This document shows positions 16,634-26,213 of a stretch of 64,000 nucleotides of DNA, one piece after another. The stretch spans positions 124,001-188,000 of the forward strand of contig NZ_JACSKY010000002.1 in the NCBI RefSeq assembly GCF_018617855.1. The letters run 5' to 3'. This DNA comes from Exiguobacterium qingdaonense (GTDB lineage: Bacteria > Bacillota > Bacilli > Exiguobacteriales > Exiguobacteriaceae). The notes under the pieces were generated by a model that was not told where the DNA came from, ran no database searches, and was given only the letters and a program-made list of their open reading frames with translations. Every line of letters starts with the position of its first letter. Position 1 is the first letter of the stretch. The position numbers and the translations under genes were made by a program.

Positions 16634-18145
16634 ATGGATACGGCTATTTTGGTCAGCATCATTGTCGGGGTCATCATCCTCGCACTCATTTTTGTATTCG
16701 TATTAAAATATCGCACAGTCGGGCCGGATGAGGCGTTGATTGTGACGGGGAGTTATTTAGGAAAGAAAAACGTACATAGCGATGCATCCGGAAACCGCGT
16801 CAAAATCATTCGTGGCGGCGGTACGTTCGTACTTCCGGTATTCCAGCAAGCGGAACCACTGAGTCTACTCTCTAGTAAGTTAGAGGTCACAACGCCTGAA
16901 GTATATACGGAACAAGGTGTACCGGTAATGGCGGATGGGACAGCCATCATTAAAATTGGTGGGTCAATCAGTGAAATCGCTACAGCGGCTGAACAGTTTT
17001 TAGGTAAGCCAAAAATCGAACGGGAAAACGAGGCGCGAGAAGTGCTAGAGGGACACCTGCGCTCGATTCTTGGTTCGATGACGGTTGAAGAGATTTATAA
17101 AAACCGTGACAAGTTTTCTCAAGAAGTACAACGTGTCGCCTCTCAAGATTTGGCGAAAATGGGATTGATCATCGTATCCTTCACAATAAAAGATGTCAGA
17201 GACAAAAACGGTTACTTAGAATCACTAGGGAAGCCAAGAATTGCTCAAGTGAAGCGTGATGCTGATATCGCGACTGCGGAAGCCGACAAAGAGACACGCA
17301 TCAAACAGGCAGAGGCGATGAAGGACGCGAAAAAAGCAGAGTTAGAGCGAGCGTCTGAAATTGCTGAAGCGGAAAAAGAAAACCAGCTTCGTATTGCGGC
17401 ATACCGACGCGAACAAGACGTCGCCAAAGCCCGGGCCGACCAGGCTTATGAACTCGAGGAGGCGCGTGCGAAACAGGAAGTCACTGAACAGCAGATGCAA
17501 GTCCAAATCATTGAGCGTCAAAAGCAAATCGAGCTCGAAGAGAAAGAAATCATGCGCCGTGAGAAGCAGTATGATTCAGAAGTGAAGAAAAAAGCCGATG
17601 CAGACCGCTATTCGATTGAACAGTCTGCAGCCGCGGATAAAGCGCGTCAAATCGCAAGCGCAGATGCAGAGAAATATCGTATCGAAGCCCAAGCGAAAGC
17701 TGATGCTGAACGTGTGCGCTTGGCGGGTCTCGCAGAAGCTGATTCTGAACGGGCGAAAGGTGAGGCGGAAGCTGAAGTCATTCGTTTGACAGGTCTAGCC
17801 GAAGCAGAGGCGAAAGAGAAGATCGCCGAAGCCTTCGCACAATACGGACAGGCCGCGATTCTCGACATGGTCGTCAAGATGCTTCCTGATTATGCGAAAC
17901 AGATTGCTGCACCACTCGGTAACATCGATCAGATCACGGTCGTCGACACGGGCGGTGGTCAGAACGGCGGCGCTGGGAAAGTGACAGGTTATGCCACCGA
18001 TCTCATGGCATCACTTCAACAAACGTTGAAGGCATCTTCAGGTATCGATATGAAAGAGTTACTAGAGAACTTTGCTGGGAAAGGTACAAAGATGCCGGTA
18101 CCTGAGCGAGAGCTAGGTGATTCAACAGAGGCTCCAACAGAATGA
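16634..18145 (+). CDS. floT: Flotillin FloT
   Basis: A 503-aa flotillin, close to B. subtilis FloT (509). An N-terminal membrane segment (about 4-25) precedes the SPFH/PHB domain (about 40-200; GPDEALIVTGSYLGKK). Then comes a long Ala/Glu/Lys-rich coiled coil (about 205-390) with the EAEAEVIRLTGLAEAEA repeats typical of flotillins, and a C-terminal oligomerisation region. The acidic tail ends STEAPTE. FloT organises ordered membrane domains and eases assembly of signalling and secretion proteins. Last gene of the sigma-W-like operon; terminator follows. Confidence 0.95.
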   Translation: MDTAILVSIIVGVIILALIFVFVLKYRTVGPDEALIVTGSYLGKKNVHSDASGNRVKIIRGGGTFVLPVFQQAEPLSLLSSKLEVTTPEVYTEQGVPVMADGTAIIKIGGSISEIATAAEQFLGKPKIERENEAREVLEGHLRSILGSMTVEEIYKNRDKFSQEVQRVASQDLAKMGLIIVSFTIKDVRDKNGYLESLGKPRIAQVKRDADIATAEADKETRIKQAEAMKDAKKAELERASEIAEAEKENQLRIAAYRREQDVAKARADQAYELEEARAKQEVTEQQMQVQIIERQKQIELEEKEIMRREKQYDSEVKKKADADRYSIEQSAAADKARQIASADAEKYRIEAQAKADAERVRLAGLAEADSERAKGEAEAEVIRLTGLAEAEAKEKIAEAFAQYGQAAILDMVVKMLPDYAKQIAAPLGNIDQITVVDTGGGQNGGAGKVTGYATDLMASLQQTLKASSGIDMKELLENFAGKGTKMPVPERELGDSTEAPTE

Positions 18146-18152
18146 GCATAAA

Positions 18153-18188
18153 TGGACCATAGACTTCGCGTCTATGGTCCACTTTTTT
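18153..18188 (+). terminator. Terminator of the floT operon
   Basis: A 12-bp stem (TGGACCATAGAC with GTCTATGGTCCA) closes a 5-base loop and is followed by a run of six T. The next 210 bases, up to the lipoprotein gene, show no gene and no convincing promoter. Confidence 0.93.
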
Positions 18189-18399
18189 GGTTTGCCTAAC
18201 CACGATGGATTTGTTAGTAAAATTCAATGCAACTCATAACCGTAGCGAAAGAGACAATGGCGATCACGTTTATCACATATCATATCGGGACCCGCCTTCG
18301 GCATTTCATTCCCACAACTTTTAAAAAAAATATTGGAGAATGAAGCTTTCATGGTCGATATATAGGTTGTCAGACCAATAGAGAAGGAGTAGCGAATTC

Positions 18400-19368
18400 A
18401 TGAAAAAAAGCATAATGATCAGTACAATCACGGCATGTGCTCTTTGGTTATCCGGCTGTCAGTCGGTAATCGACGACCCGAATGCCACGGTAGAAGAACG
18501 TCAAACGATGGGAGTCGTCCTATCAGATGTTGGTCTCGGGGACCAATCGTTCAGTGATGCCGCGATGCGTGGTATGGGTGAACTACGTGAGACAGGAGAA
18601 TGGTTCGTCGATTATCGTGAGTTATCAGAGTCGGAAACGTACCAAGTAGGATTTGAAGAGTTAGTGAAAGAAGGGCATGACGTGATCGTCGGTCTTGGAT
18701 TCGCGTGTCAGGAAGACTTAGAAAAAGTAGCAGCAGAGCATCCAGATCAACAATTTGCGCTCATCGATGGCGTGTCATCACTTCCGAACATCTTGAACAT
18801 CACGTTCGAAGAAGGGGAAGGAAGTGTACTCGCTGGGGCGGTTGCAGGGCTTGAGACGGAGTCAAATAAGATTGGTTTTATCGGTGGGATGGATATTGAA
18901 CTCATTCAGAAGTTCGAAGCAGGATTTGAACAGGGGGCAAAAGCTGTCAATGAGGATGTCGAGATGCTCGTTGATTTCTCCGATGATTTCGCCTCACCTG
19001 AAATCGGACGAAAACTAGCTGAGAAGCAGATTGAAGAAGGAGCGGACATTCTCTATGCTGCAGCAGGTCTTACGGGTGTTGGGGTACTCGAGACAGCTGA
19101 AAAATATGGGATTAAGGCGATTGGTGTCGATAGTGACCAATCGATGATTGCACCTGATGCAGTCGTGACATCCATGTTGAAGCAAGTCGATTTGGCAATC
19201 GTTGAAATCGCTGGCCGTATCACTGACAAACCATTCAATGACCACGTCATCCTCGGCATTGAAGAGGGGGGCGTCGGCTTGGCACCGCTTCGCCGCATCC
19301 AATGGGACGAGAGAGAGACTTCCGAATATGAGTCTGTTGAACGCAAGTTGAAGGAGGGGACACTCTAA
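18400..19368 (+). CDS. BMP family ligand-binding lipoprotein
   Basis: 322 aa. The signal peptide ends in the lipobox LSGC (Cys20), so the protein is anchored outside the membrane. The body is a periplasmic-binding fold of the basic membrane protein (BMP/PnrA/Med) family: [53 protein letters not shown] (the family signature) and GVDSDQS are visible. BMP proteins bind purine nucleosides. No ABC permease or ATPase is nearby. The stop overlaps the chemoreceptor start by one base, so it probably feeds that receptor. AGAAGGAG precedes the ATG. Confidence 0.9.
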   Translation: MKKSIMISTITACALWLSGCQSVIDDPNATVEERQTMGVVLSDVGLGDQSFSDAAMRGMGELRETGEWFVDYRELSESETYQVGFEELVKEGHDVIVGLGFACQEDLEKVAAEHPDQQFALIDGVSSLPNILNITFEEGEGSVLAGAVAGLETESNKIGFIGGMDIELIQKFEAGFEQGAKAVNEDVEMLVDFSDDFASPEIGRKLAEKQIEEGADILYAAAGLTGVGVLETAEKYGIKAIGVDSDQSMIAPDAVVTSMLKQVDLAIVEIAGRITDKPFNDHVILGIEEGGVGLAPLRRIQWDERETSEYESVERKLKEGTL

Positions 19369-21011
19369 TGAGTTTACGTAAACGATTTACTTTCTCGACG
19401 GTGTTCACCGTTGTCTTAGTCGTTATCATGATGAGCTATGTGTTGTCGACTTTGAATCGTCTGCAGACGTACAATGAGCAGTATGGGAGTCAAATGATCG
19501 AACTGTCTCAACTTGAGACGTCGCTCTTACAAGAACAGTCGTTATGGACGTCGCTCGGCGAACAGTCGAATCAATCGACATTGACACAACTTGAACGGAT
19601 TCGTGTAACGAACGCGGAAACGTTTGAGCAGTTGAAGCAATCTTACTTGATTCCTGCATTCTCGAATCATTTAGACCGTGCCACAATGAAGTATGAACAA
19701 GTGAATGAGGATGTCGAGTCTGCATTACGAGGTGGTATTGAAGCACGGATCCAGGCAGCGAAGTTAGAAGGCTTATTAAATGATGTCAATACGTTGATTG
19801 CGAAGAACGGTTCATTTTATGAAGCGTTACAAGCAGAAGCGGCAAGCGAAACGGAACGACTGTTATTGATTTCCGTATTGTTGACGGTGCTCGTCATTTT
19901 GGCACTTGGCGTTTACAATTTCTTTTTTGCCCGGTCCATCACACGCCCTCTCGAGCGAAACGTGAAAGTGGCCGAAGCCATCGCGGCAGGTCGCCTCGTC
20001 ACGTTACCAGAATCAAACCGACAGGACGAAATCGGACGTCTAGAACGCGCCATGCGAAACATGACAGTGTCGCTTCAAACCGTGATCGGTTCGATTCGTG
20101 TCACATCGGTGCAAGTGAACGGCATGACCGAGACGGCAGCTGCTGAGAACGAAGCGGTCGTCAGTACAACTTCAAACATTACAAACGCTGTCGATGAAAT
20201 GGCTCACGGGGCACAGTCGATTGCGAATGAGTTGCAAGAAACACTCAGCTCTGTCCATACGATGGCGACCTCATTTGAGACGAGTTTGAATCAAACGAAA
20301 CAGACGACAGAAGAGACGTCAGAAATGACACGTGAAGTCGCAGCTGGAATTGAGACGTTGACTGATCAAGAACATATTTTAGATCGTTCAAGCGAACGAA
20401 ACGAAGTGCTCGTTTCGCGGATGGACCACTTTGCAAGACAGACGGCAGAGATTGAATCGATGGCGAAGCTTGTCGAAGATGTCGCTGCTCAGACGAACTT
20501 GCTTGCCCTCAACGCGGCAATCGAAGCAGCTCGTGCTGGGGAAGCTGGACGTGGGTTTGCGGTCGTGGCAAGCGAAGTGAAAAAATTGGCAGAAGAAAGC
20601 AATAAAGCGACTCGTTCCATCTTCCACGTCGTGGAGACGATTCAACAAGAAGTCGTCCGATTGACAGAAACCGTGAACGAATCGAAACGAGAGCAAGAAG
20701 CACAGCTAGAGGCGTTCGGATTGACAAAGAAAGCGTTCAACCGAATCCATGAACGAACAGACCATGTCGCCTCGTTCGTGCGTACGATTGAACAAGAGAT
20801 GCGTACATCTAGTAATGAGGTAAACAATGTCTTGCGCCGGGTCGAAGAAGTGTCTGGTGTGACGGAAGAATTGGCCGCAGGAAACGAAGAAGTGGCGGCC
20901 TCGATGAAAGAGCAGCAGGCGAGCTTTGATCAAATCTTTACGTTAATGCAGGAGTTGGAAGGACAGGCGGCGGCACTCGCCGACCAGGTTCAGCATTTCG
21001 AAGAAGAATGA
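19368..21011 (+). CDS. Methyl-accepting chemotaxis protein
   Basis: 547 aa with the full receptor layout. TM1 is at about 9-28, an outside helical-bundle sensor at 29-164, TM2 at 165-188, HAMP at about 189-245 (ITRPLERN), then the cytoplasmic signalling coiled coil. The hairpin tip reads [20 protein letters not shown] and is near residues 370-390, followed by the kinase-binding turn [20 protein letters not shown]. There is no C-terminal CheR-tethering pentapeptide. The sensor has no PAS or Cache motif. The overlapping upstream BMP lipoprotein is the likely ligand carrier. AAGGAGGGG precedes the ATG inside the upstream gene. Confidence 0.95.
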   Translation: MSLRKRFTFSTVFTVVLVVIMMSYVLSTLNRLQTYNEQYGSQMIELSQLETSLLQEQSLWTSLGEQSNQSTLTQLERIRVTNAETFEQLKQSYLIPAFSNHLDRATMKYEQVNEDVESALRGGIEARIQAAKLEGLLNDVNTLIAKNGSFYEALQAEAASETERLLLISVLLTVLVILALGVYNFFFARSITRPLERNVKVAEAIAAGRLVTLPESNRQDEIGRLERAMRNMTVSLQTVIGSIRVTSVQVNGMTETAAAENEAVVSTTSNITNAVDEMAHGAQSIANELQETLSSVHTMATSFETSLNQTKQTTEETSEMTREVAAGIETLTDQEHILDRSSERNEVLVSRMDHFARQTAEIESMAKLVEDVAAQTNLLALNAAIEAARAGEAGRGFAVVASEVKKLAEESNKATRSIFHVVETIQQEVVRLTETVNESKREQEAQLEAFGLTKKAFNRIHERTDHVASFVRTIEQEMRTSSNEVNNVLRRVEEVSGVTEELAAGNEEVAASMKEQQASFDQIFTLMQELEGQAAALADQVQHFEEE

Positions 21012-21024
21012 TTTAGCGAATAGA

Positions 21025-21063
21025 AGGATCGGAGACCACGCGTTGGTTTTCCGGTCCTTTTTC
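21025..21063 (+). terminator. Terminator of the lipoprotein-chemoreceptor operon
   Basis: AAGGATCGG pairs with CCGGTCCTT (one G-U) above an inner ACCA/TGGT stem, followed by TTTTT. The following 160 bases before comEA hold no gene, and I see no convincing promoter or ComK box there. Confidence 0.85.
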
Positions 21064-21225
21064 AGTTGAGTAGTCTCGTGAAATGAGTGACTGCTCTTCA
21101 CTACACGCAACGATGTGGCGTGTACCTTCAGTGAAAATGATAAAAAAAAAGACAGGGTTGATCGAAGGAACGTTCTAGGTGAATCATCTAAAGATTCGGC
21201 ATACTGGACGTAACAGTCGAATCGG

Positions 21226-21813
21226 GTGGTGAATGTTTTGCAGAGGTGGAAACAAGTCGTCATAGGTGTTGTCGTCGCCTTATTTTTAGGTGTCGGTTAT
21301 ATGTTTTATAAGAAAGAGCCGGAACAACGGGTCATTGATGAGTTCGTGATGGCACCTGAGGAGGTCGTCCCTCCAGTGACAGCGGAACGATTAGAGATTG
21401 TCGTCTACGTGACGGGGGCAGTCGAGTCCCCAAACGTCTATCAAGTACCTGAAGGCGCGAGAGTCGGAGACGTCCTCTCATTGGCTGTATTGACGGATGA
21501 AGCCGATCCTGAACAACTCAACTTGGCGCAACGATTAGTCGATGGGGTCAAAATCATCGTTCCGAAAAAAGGGGAGACACTGATCACTCAAGACATACCG
21601 AATTCAGATATGGAGTCGAACGGTGTCCATGTCAATAGTGCCACGAAAGAAGAACTTATGTCGGTCCCAGGAATCGGTCCGGCAAAAGCCGATGCGATTT
21701 TAAATCATTTGAAGCAACACGGTCCGTTCAAAACATATGAAGACTTAGGTGATGTGAAAGGGTTTGGCGAGAAAACACTAGAGAGCATGAAACCGTACTT
21801 GTTGGTACCGTAA
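21226..21813 (+). CDS. comEA: Competence protein ComEA
   Basis: Membrane-anchored double-stranded DNA receptor of natural transformation. 195 aa from the GTG at 21226; a TTG at 21238, better placed after GGGTGGTG, is an alternative. One TM (about 9-28) is followed by an SLBB domain (about 60-125; VYVTGAVESPNVYQVPEG) and a C-terminal helix-hairpin-helix DNA-binding domain (about 135-195; HVNSATKEELMSVPGIGPAKA and GDVKGFGEKTLE). comEC follows one base after the stop. The comEB gene that lies between them in B. subtilis is missing. Confidence 0.93.
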   Translation: MVNVLQRWKQVVIGVVVALFLGVGYMFYKKEPEQRVIDEFVMAPEEVVPPVTAERLEIVVYVTGAVESPNVYQVPEGARVGDVLSLAVLTDEADPEQLNLAQRLVDGVKIIVPKKGETLITQDIPNSDMESNGVHVNSATKEELMSVPGIGPAKADAILNHLKQHGPFKTYEDLGDVKGFGEKTLESMKPYLLVP

Positions 21814-21814
21814 C

Positions 21815-23932
21815 ATGCCATTGTACCCTCTATTTGCGGTGTTGGTCGTGACAGGATTGACAGAAGAGGTGTATATGGTATCCGTAGTATTCGGTGTACT
21901 GTTCTTCATCTCACGACGAGGTCAACGATTGTTCGCGAAACTAGGCGTCCTCCTCCTCGTCGTCATCGCCTTTATTCACAGCGATTCGGAAGTTTGGTCG
22001 CCGGAAGATTCAATCGTATTTTCCATTGATAGTCGAAAGGATAATGGCAAAGCAGTTCGGTTATATGGGCATGTAGATTCGGTTCAAGGCGTGTTACGAG
22101 GTCGTGATTTATCTTTAGGGAGACCAGGAGAGACTTGCCTGATGCAAGTCGAATGGGAGACGTTTCAGCCGTCACGAAACGTCGGAGGATTTGACGAGCA
22201 GTCATGGGCGTCGAGTTCGAACAAAACGTTTAAAGGAAAGGTTGAGCGAATTGAACGGTGTCGTCCGACCTCAGGACTTGACGGCCGGATGTTGAGATGG
22301 AAAGAAAGGCAACTTCAACATATTGAACAATATTACCGGGCAGATGTGGCATTATATATGGAAGCCTTGTTATTCGGAGAAAGTCGAATGCTTGATGAAC
22401 AGACATCCTTTTCATATCGTGTGACGGGTCTGCTCCATCTTCTCGTCATTTCGGGCTCACACATAGCGTTGCTAATTGTTGCGCTTCACATCATGTTGCG
22501 ACGAATCCCGATTCGTCGTGAATCGAAGACCGTTTTAATCATGTTCAGTATAACCGCCTTCGGATGGCTGACGGGCTTTTCACCACCCGTCGCTCGAGCG
22601 GTCGTCGTGGCAGACGCGCTTTTATTACTTTCCCTTTTCGGTGTGGCGATTCGAGACCCGATTCGTCTTCTCAGTTGGTGTTCAGCAGGGATGCTTGCCA
22701 TTCAACCGTTTCTTCTCATGAATCTTGGATTTCAGTTGACAGTCGGCATGACATTTTTTTTATTGGTCACTAGACCGATTTGGACGAATGTATTCGAAAT
22801 GTCAGTGTTTGCCCAGTTCTTCAGTTTATCCGTCCTTTGGCAAGTGCAGGCGGTACTATCCGTTGCATCGCCGCTACTCAATGTCGTGATGGCCTTTTGC
22901 ATATCGTGGCTCATCATGCCCCTCGCACTCATCACTTGGATCGTTCCATCTGTTGCTCCATTATTCATGGTCATTTTAGATGCGATTAATGGTTTCTTTT
23001 CAGCTCATCATGCAAGTCGTCCGTGGATTCCATTACATGAACTCACATTTTTGCAACAAGTCGGTTTGTGGGTCGGGATATGGGGGAGTTTACTTGTCGT
23101 TCATCGAAAACGATGGGTTGGATGGGGGATGATGATTCTGACGTATGTTATGCTCATGACAATTTGTGAGTGGTCCGAATCTCCACGGGTGACATTTTTA
23201 GATGTCGGCCAAGGTGATGCGATTGTCGTGGAATCAAAAGATACAATCGGAGTGATTGATGTGGGTGGAGTGTTTCAAGATCCGAGTGAGCAAAAACTGT
23301 CTGTCTATGATCCGGGAGCGGACGTAGTGGCGCCTTACATATGGAAGCGGGGGGAACGAGCACTTGACTTCGTCATTCTCACGCACGCTGACCATGATCA
23401 CATCGGAGGCTTGGAAGGACTGCTAAAGGTCATACCGGTTCGAGAAGTTTGGTTATCTAAACTAGTGGCCAATCCCGAGAAACGAGAGGAGATCCTCCGT
23501 TTGATCACGAAATACGGGGCTTTAGTACGTTATGTTGAGGTCGGGGATCGACCCGTGCCATGGATGTGGATTGTGGCACCAGATGGCCCACATGAAGATG
23601 AGAATGATCACTCCATCAGTTTGTATATGAACGTAGGTGGTATGGCTTATCTTCTGACAGGTGACTTACCGATCGAAGGGGAAGCCATGTTGCCTACGTT
23701 GGATGTCGATGTATTTAAACTGGGGCATCATGGGTCAAACACTTCTTCGAGTGAGGCACTATTAGAACGAACCGACCCAGAATGGGTGATTGCGAGTGTC
23801 GGTGCGAGCAATCGTTACGGTCACCCTCACGAGGAGACGTTACAACGGATCGTCGGACGGCGTTTATTGCGAACCGACATGGATGGGATGGTCGTTTGTG
23901 AGAAGGGAATATGCCAAGGGCGAATCGAGTAG
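21815..23932 (+). CDS. comEC: Competence DNA channel ComEC
   Basis: 705 aa. It forms the membrane channel that imports single-stranded DNA. The N-terminal part has a DUF4131-type region with two TMs and an OB-like segment. The central Competence domain (about 190-440) has many TMs and starts with FGESRMLDEQTSFSYRVTGLLHLLVISGSH. The C-terminal metallo-beta-lactamase domain (about 450-700) has LDVGQGDAIVVES and the metal motif THADHDHIGG, with HHGSNTSSSE further on, and probably degrades the non-transported strand. The ATG has no clear ribosome binding site of its own and is coupled to comEA. Confidence 0.95.
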   Translation: MPLYPLFAVLVVTGLTEEVYMVSVVFGVLFFISRRGQRLFAKLGVLLLVVIAFIHSDSEVWSPEDSIVFSIDSRKDNGKAVRLYGHVDSVQGVLRGRDLSLGRPGETCLMQVEWETFQPSRNVGGFDEQSWASSSNKTFKGKVERIERCRPTSGLDGRMLRWKERQLQHIEQYYRADVALYMEALLFGESRMLDEQTSFSYRVTGLLHLLVISGSHIALLIVALHIMLRRIPIRRESKTVLIMFSITAFGWLTGFSPPVARAVVVADALLLLSLFGVAIRDPIRLLSWCSAGMLAIQPFLLMNLGFQLTVGMTFFLLVTRPIWTNVFEMSVFAQFFSLSVLWQVQAVLSVASPLLNVVMAFCISWLIMPLALITWIVPSVAPLFMVILDAINGFFSAHHASRPWIPLHELTFLQQVGLWVGIWGSLLVVHRKRWVGWGMMILTYVMLMTICEWSESPRVTFLDVGQGDAIVVESKDTIGVIDVGGVFQDPSEQKLSVYDPGADVVAPYIWKRGERALDFVILTHADHDHIGGLEGLLKVIPVREVWLSKLVANPEKREEILRLITKYGALVRYVEVGDRPVPWMWIVAPDGPHEDENDHSISLYMNVGGMAYLLTGDLPIEGEAMLPTLDVDVFKLGHHGSNTSSSEALLERTDPEWVIASVGASNRYGHPHEETLQRIVGRRLLRTDMDGMVVCEKGICQGRIE

Positions 23933-23956
23933 CACCCGATTAAATATGATACACTA

Positions 23957-23988
23957 AAAAACGATTGCTCCCCCGGGGCAATCGTTTA
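23957..23988. terminator. Bidirectional terminator between comEC and yqzM
   Basis: A 10-bp stem (AAACGATTGC with GCAATCGTTT) encloses a C/G-rich 9-base loop. T and A runs flank it on both sides, and it lies between the convergent stops of comEC and yqzM. Confidence 0.85.
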
Positions 23989-23993
23989 ATCAC

Positions 23994-24158
23994 TTATAGG
24001 CTTAAGAATTTGATGATGACACCGATAAAGAAAATCGTGAAGAAAAAGCCAAATGGGACGATGAAACCGATCGCAGAATCGATGGCGTCGTTACGTTTGC
24101 ATTGAACGTCATTTTCAAACGGGTTTTCACTCGGTGGTCGTACAGAGTTGATTTGCAT
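23994..24158 (-). CDS. yqzM: YqzM family small membrane protein
   Basis: A 54-aa protein, short enough to be missed by size cut-offs. It reads MQINSVRPPSENPFEND at the start and has a single C-terminal TM (about 30-51, rich in F and I) after the conserved CKRNDAIDSAIGF. This matches the Bacillus YqzM pattern (KRNDAVDSGxGF, then a TM). AAGGAGGG lies just before the ATG on the minus strand. yqzM sits at the same place in B. subtilis, between comEC and holA. Function is unknown. Confidence 0.9.
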   Translation of the reverse strand: MQINSVRPPSENPFENDVQCKRNDAIDSAIGFIVPFGFFFTIFFIGVIIKFLSL

Positions 24159-24239
24159 AATTTGTCCCTCCTTATCATACTTCCTTTATAAGTATAGCGA
24201 ATCATGAGAAGATAATCTATGTTTAGATGAGAATAAATT

Positions 24240-25259
24240 GTGAAAGTGGTGTGTGTTTTGAATGAACCTTGGTTACATAATGGGAAACTAGCGAGCGTTT
24301 ATGTTCTCCACGGCACCGAAAAGTATCTGTTAGAGACATGGGAACGCGGGATTGTGAAGAGCGCCAATCCATCTGGCGACCAATTCGACGTCATGCAACT
24401 CGACCTTCAAGAGACGTCATTAGATACGGCGCTAGATGAAGCGGAAACGGTGCCGTTCTTCAGTGAATATCGGACGGTAGTCGTCAAAAATGCGCAGTTT
24501 TTGACAGGAGCGAAGGAAAAGCAAAAACAAAATGTCGATCGACTCGCCGACTATGTCATTCAGCCGGCCAGCTACTCGGTCCTCGTGTTAATCGTCGAGT
24601 CAGAAAAGCTCGATGAACGCAAAAAAATTGTGAAACGGCTGAAAGAACGTGCGATTGTTCTTGAGGCAAAAAAGCCGAGTCAAACGGAACTCATGCGTTA
24701 CGTAAACGATACACTCAGTCAAGAACAACAGAAAATGGAGCGTCCGACGATGGAGCGTCTTTTATTTTTATGCCAGGATGATTGGGGAAAATTAGTTCGC
24801 GAACTAGAGAAGCTTCAGTTGTACGCAGGAGCGGGCGCAAGCATTCCGATTGAGATTGTGAATGATCTTGTCCCACGTACGTTAGAAGATAATGTGTTTC
24901 AGTTATCGGAACTACTCGTCAAGCGCAGGGCGGATGCGGCGCTTCGATTGGTCCGGGATTTAGAGAAACAAGGTCAAGAGTTGATTGGATTACTCGGTCT
25001 GCTGGCGAGACAATATCGGAACATGTACTTGGCAAAACAGTTGACGGAGGCAGGTTACGGGGAGAAACAAATCGCATCTAAGATTGGAGCTCATCCGTAT
25101 ACAATCAAACTGGCAACGCAAGCGAGTCGCGGTTTCTCCGCTAGCCAACTCGCGCAGGCATTGACATTGATTGCTGATGCAGACGAAGCGATGAAGACGG
25201 GTCGCGGCGACAAACAGATCATTTTTGATACACTTGTTTGTCAATTGACCTTATTGTGA
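24240..25259 (+). CDS. holA: DNA polymerase III subunit delta
   Basis: The clamp-loader delta subunit opens the beta clamp. 339 aa, near the Bacillus length of 347. Visible family features are VYVLHGTEKYLLE (about 20-32), TVVVKNAQFLTG, LDERKKIVKRLKE, and the C-terminal collar domain with EKQIASKIGAHPYTIKLATQ. The start is uncertain: GTG 24240 is used, but the ribosome binding site is weak. In B. subtilis this is yqeN, also between yqzM and rpsT. Confidence 0.93.
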   Translation: MKVVCVLNEPWLHNGKLASVYVLHGTEKYLLETWERGIVKSANPSGDQFDVMQLDLQETSLDTALDEAETVPFFSEYRTVVVKNAQFLTGAKEKQKQNVDRLADYVIQPASYSVLVLIVESEKLDERKKIVKRLKERAIVLEAKKPSQTELMRYVNDTLSQEQQKMERPTMERLLFLCQDDWGKLVRELEKLQLYAGAGASIPIEIVNDLVPRTLEDNVFQLSELLVKRRADAALRLVRDLEKQGQELIGLLGLLARQYRNMYLAKQLTEAGYGEKQIASKIGAHPYTIKLATQASRGFSASQLAQALTLIADADEAMKTGRGDKQIIFDTLVCQLTLL

Positions 25260-25268
25260 GGTGAGAAA

Positions 25269-25706
25269 ATGGGACTTGAGCAAGTGGCACTCCGTGACGT
25301 GATTCCGCTTCGGCATGAAGTGCTCAGACCAGGTTTGAGTATCGAAACGTGTTATTTCGAAGGAGATGAGGCGCAGACGACACGACATTTCGCGTGGGTG
25401 GAGGCAGGTCAGATCGTGTCGGTCGCGACGGTCATGACGTCACCAAGACAAATCGATGGGGAGCCGATATCGTTCCAACTTCGTGGAATGGCGACGGATC
25501 CTCGTCTGTCGGGAAAAGGAATCGGTTCTCAATTTTTACAGGCTCTCCACACCGAGCTAGGAAGTTCGTGGTGGTGTAACGCGAGAGAAGTGGCTGTTCG
25601 TTTCTATGAGCGAAACGGACTTATACGAGTTGGTGAACCGTTCAATCTCCCGCGTGTCGGTCCTCATTACGTCATGGTATACAAAAAAACAGCCGGCTCC
25701 GAATAG
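25269..25706 (+). CDS. GNAT family N-acetyltransferase
   Basis: 145 aa. The acetyl-CoA-binding motif A is visible as LRGMATDPRLSGKGIGSQFL (about 75-95), and the C-terminal part reads AVRFYERNGLIRVGEPF, typical of GNAT motif B. The substrate cannot be told. AGGTGAGAAA precedes the ATG and the gene starts 9 bases after holA, so it may be read with it. It converges on rpsT, and its stop lies in the loop of the shared terminator. Confidence 0.88.
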   Translation: MGLEQVALRDVIPLRHEVLRPGLSIETCYFEGDEAQTTRHFAWVEAGQIVSVATVMTSPRQIDGEPISFQLRGMATDPRLSGKGIGSQFLQALHTELGSSWWCNAREVAVRFYERNGLIRVGEPFNLPRVGPHYVMVYKKTAGSE

Positions 25707-25720
25707 GAGGCGGCTGTTTC
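25684..25720. terminator. Bidirectional terminator of the GNAT gene and rpsT
   Basis: AAACAGCCGGCTCC pairs imperfectly with GGAGGCGGCTGTTT around GAATA. On the minus strand it ends in a run of seven T, making it a strong rpsT terminator. On the + strand the T run is short. Confidence 0.85.
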
Positions 25721-25733
25721 GTTTAGTCTCTAA

Positions 25734-25994
25734 TTAGAGAGCAGCGATACGAGCTGCGAGGCGTGATTTGTCACGACCTGCCTTGTTTTTGTGGATAAGA
25801 CCTTTTGATGCAGCCTTGTCAAGTTTCTTCGTAGCGAGGACGAAAGCTTCTTGAGCAGCTTCTTTGTTTCCTTCGAGTACGAGAGCGTCAACACGTTTTA
25901 CTGCTGTACGCATTGCTGCTTTCTCTTGTGAGTTCGCAACACGACGTTTTTCAGAAGTTTTTGCACGTTTGATTGCTGATTTGATGTTTGCCAT
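25734..25994 (-). CDS. rpsT: 30S ribosomal protein S20
   Basis: An 86-aa, very basic, helical protein, the usual length of bS20: [18 protein letters not shown] at the start and [22 protein letters not shown] at the end. It binds 16S rRNA. CAGGAGGTG precedes the ATG. Minus strand, opposite to holA and lepA, as in B. subtilis. The gpr and spoIIP sporulation genes that follow between rpsT and lepA in B. subtilis are absent. Confidence 0.97.
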   Translation of the reverse strand: MANIKSAIKRAKTSEKRRVANSQEKAAMRTAVKRVDALVLEGNKEAAQEAFVLATKKLDKAASKGLIHKNKAGRDKSRLAARIAAL

Positions 25995-26067
25995 TGTTTG
26001 TCACCTCCTGAAACAAGAAAGTGTATGTTCTTATTACTTCAAGTAATCATTCAACAGAACAAGCACA

Positions 26068-26096
26068 ATTGTAGCAAACGGTTATATGAAAAGCAA
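26068..26096 (-). promoter_or_regulatory. SigA promoter of rpsT
   Basis: On the minus strand TTGCTT and TACAAT are separated by 17 bases, about 75 bases before the rpsT ATG. The short leader leaves room for autoregulation, but no motif is recognised. Confidence 0.7.
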
Positions 26097-26147
26097 CCAC
26101 TTGATGATTATTCTGAAAACTATCTGTGGTATTGTTGTAGTAGGTCG

Positions 26148-26176
26148 TACACATTACTTTAGGATTTTGATATAAT
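26148..26176 (+). promoter_or_regulatory. SigA promoter of lepA
   Basis: A perfect TATAAT preceded by TGA forms an extended -10 (TGATATAAT). TACACA lies 17 bases upstream as a weak -35. It lies 38 bases before the lepA ATG and is divergent from the rpsT promoter. Confidence 0.75.
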
Positions 26177-26213
26177 GACACGGTATGCATGAGAAGGATA
26201 GGTGAACCCATAT

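Noticed and set aside
18354-18361. GTCGATAT, similar to a sigma-D -10, before the lipoprotein-chemoreceptor operon
   Set aside because: Matches 7 of 8 bases but no TAAA is found at the required distance of about 15 bases upstream.
24002-24205. 67-codon minus-strand frame between comEC and holA
   Set aside because: Overlaps yqzM in another frame; only the yqzM frame has the AAGGAGGG site and family pattern.
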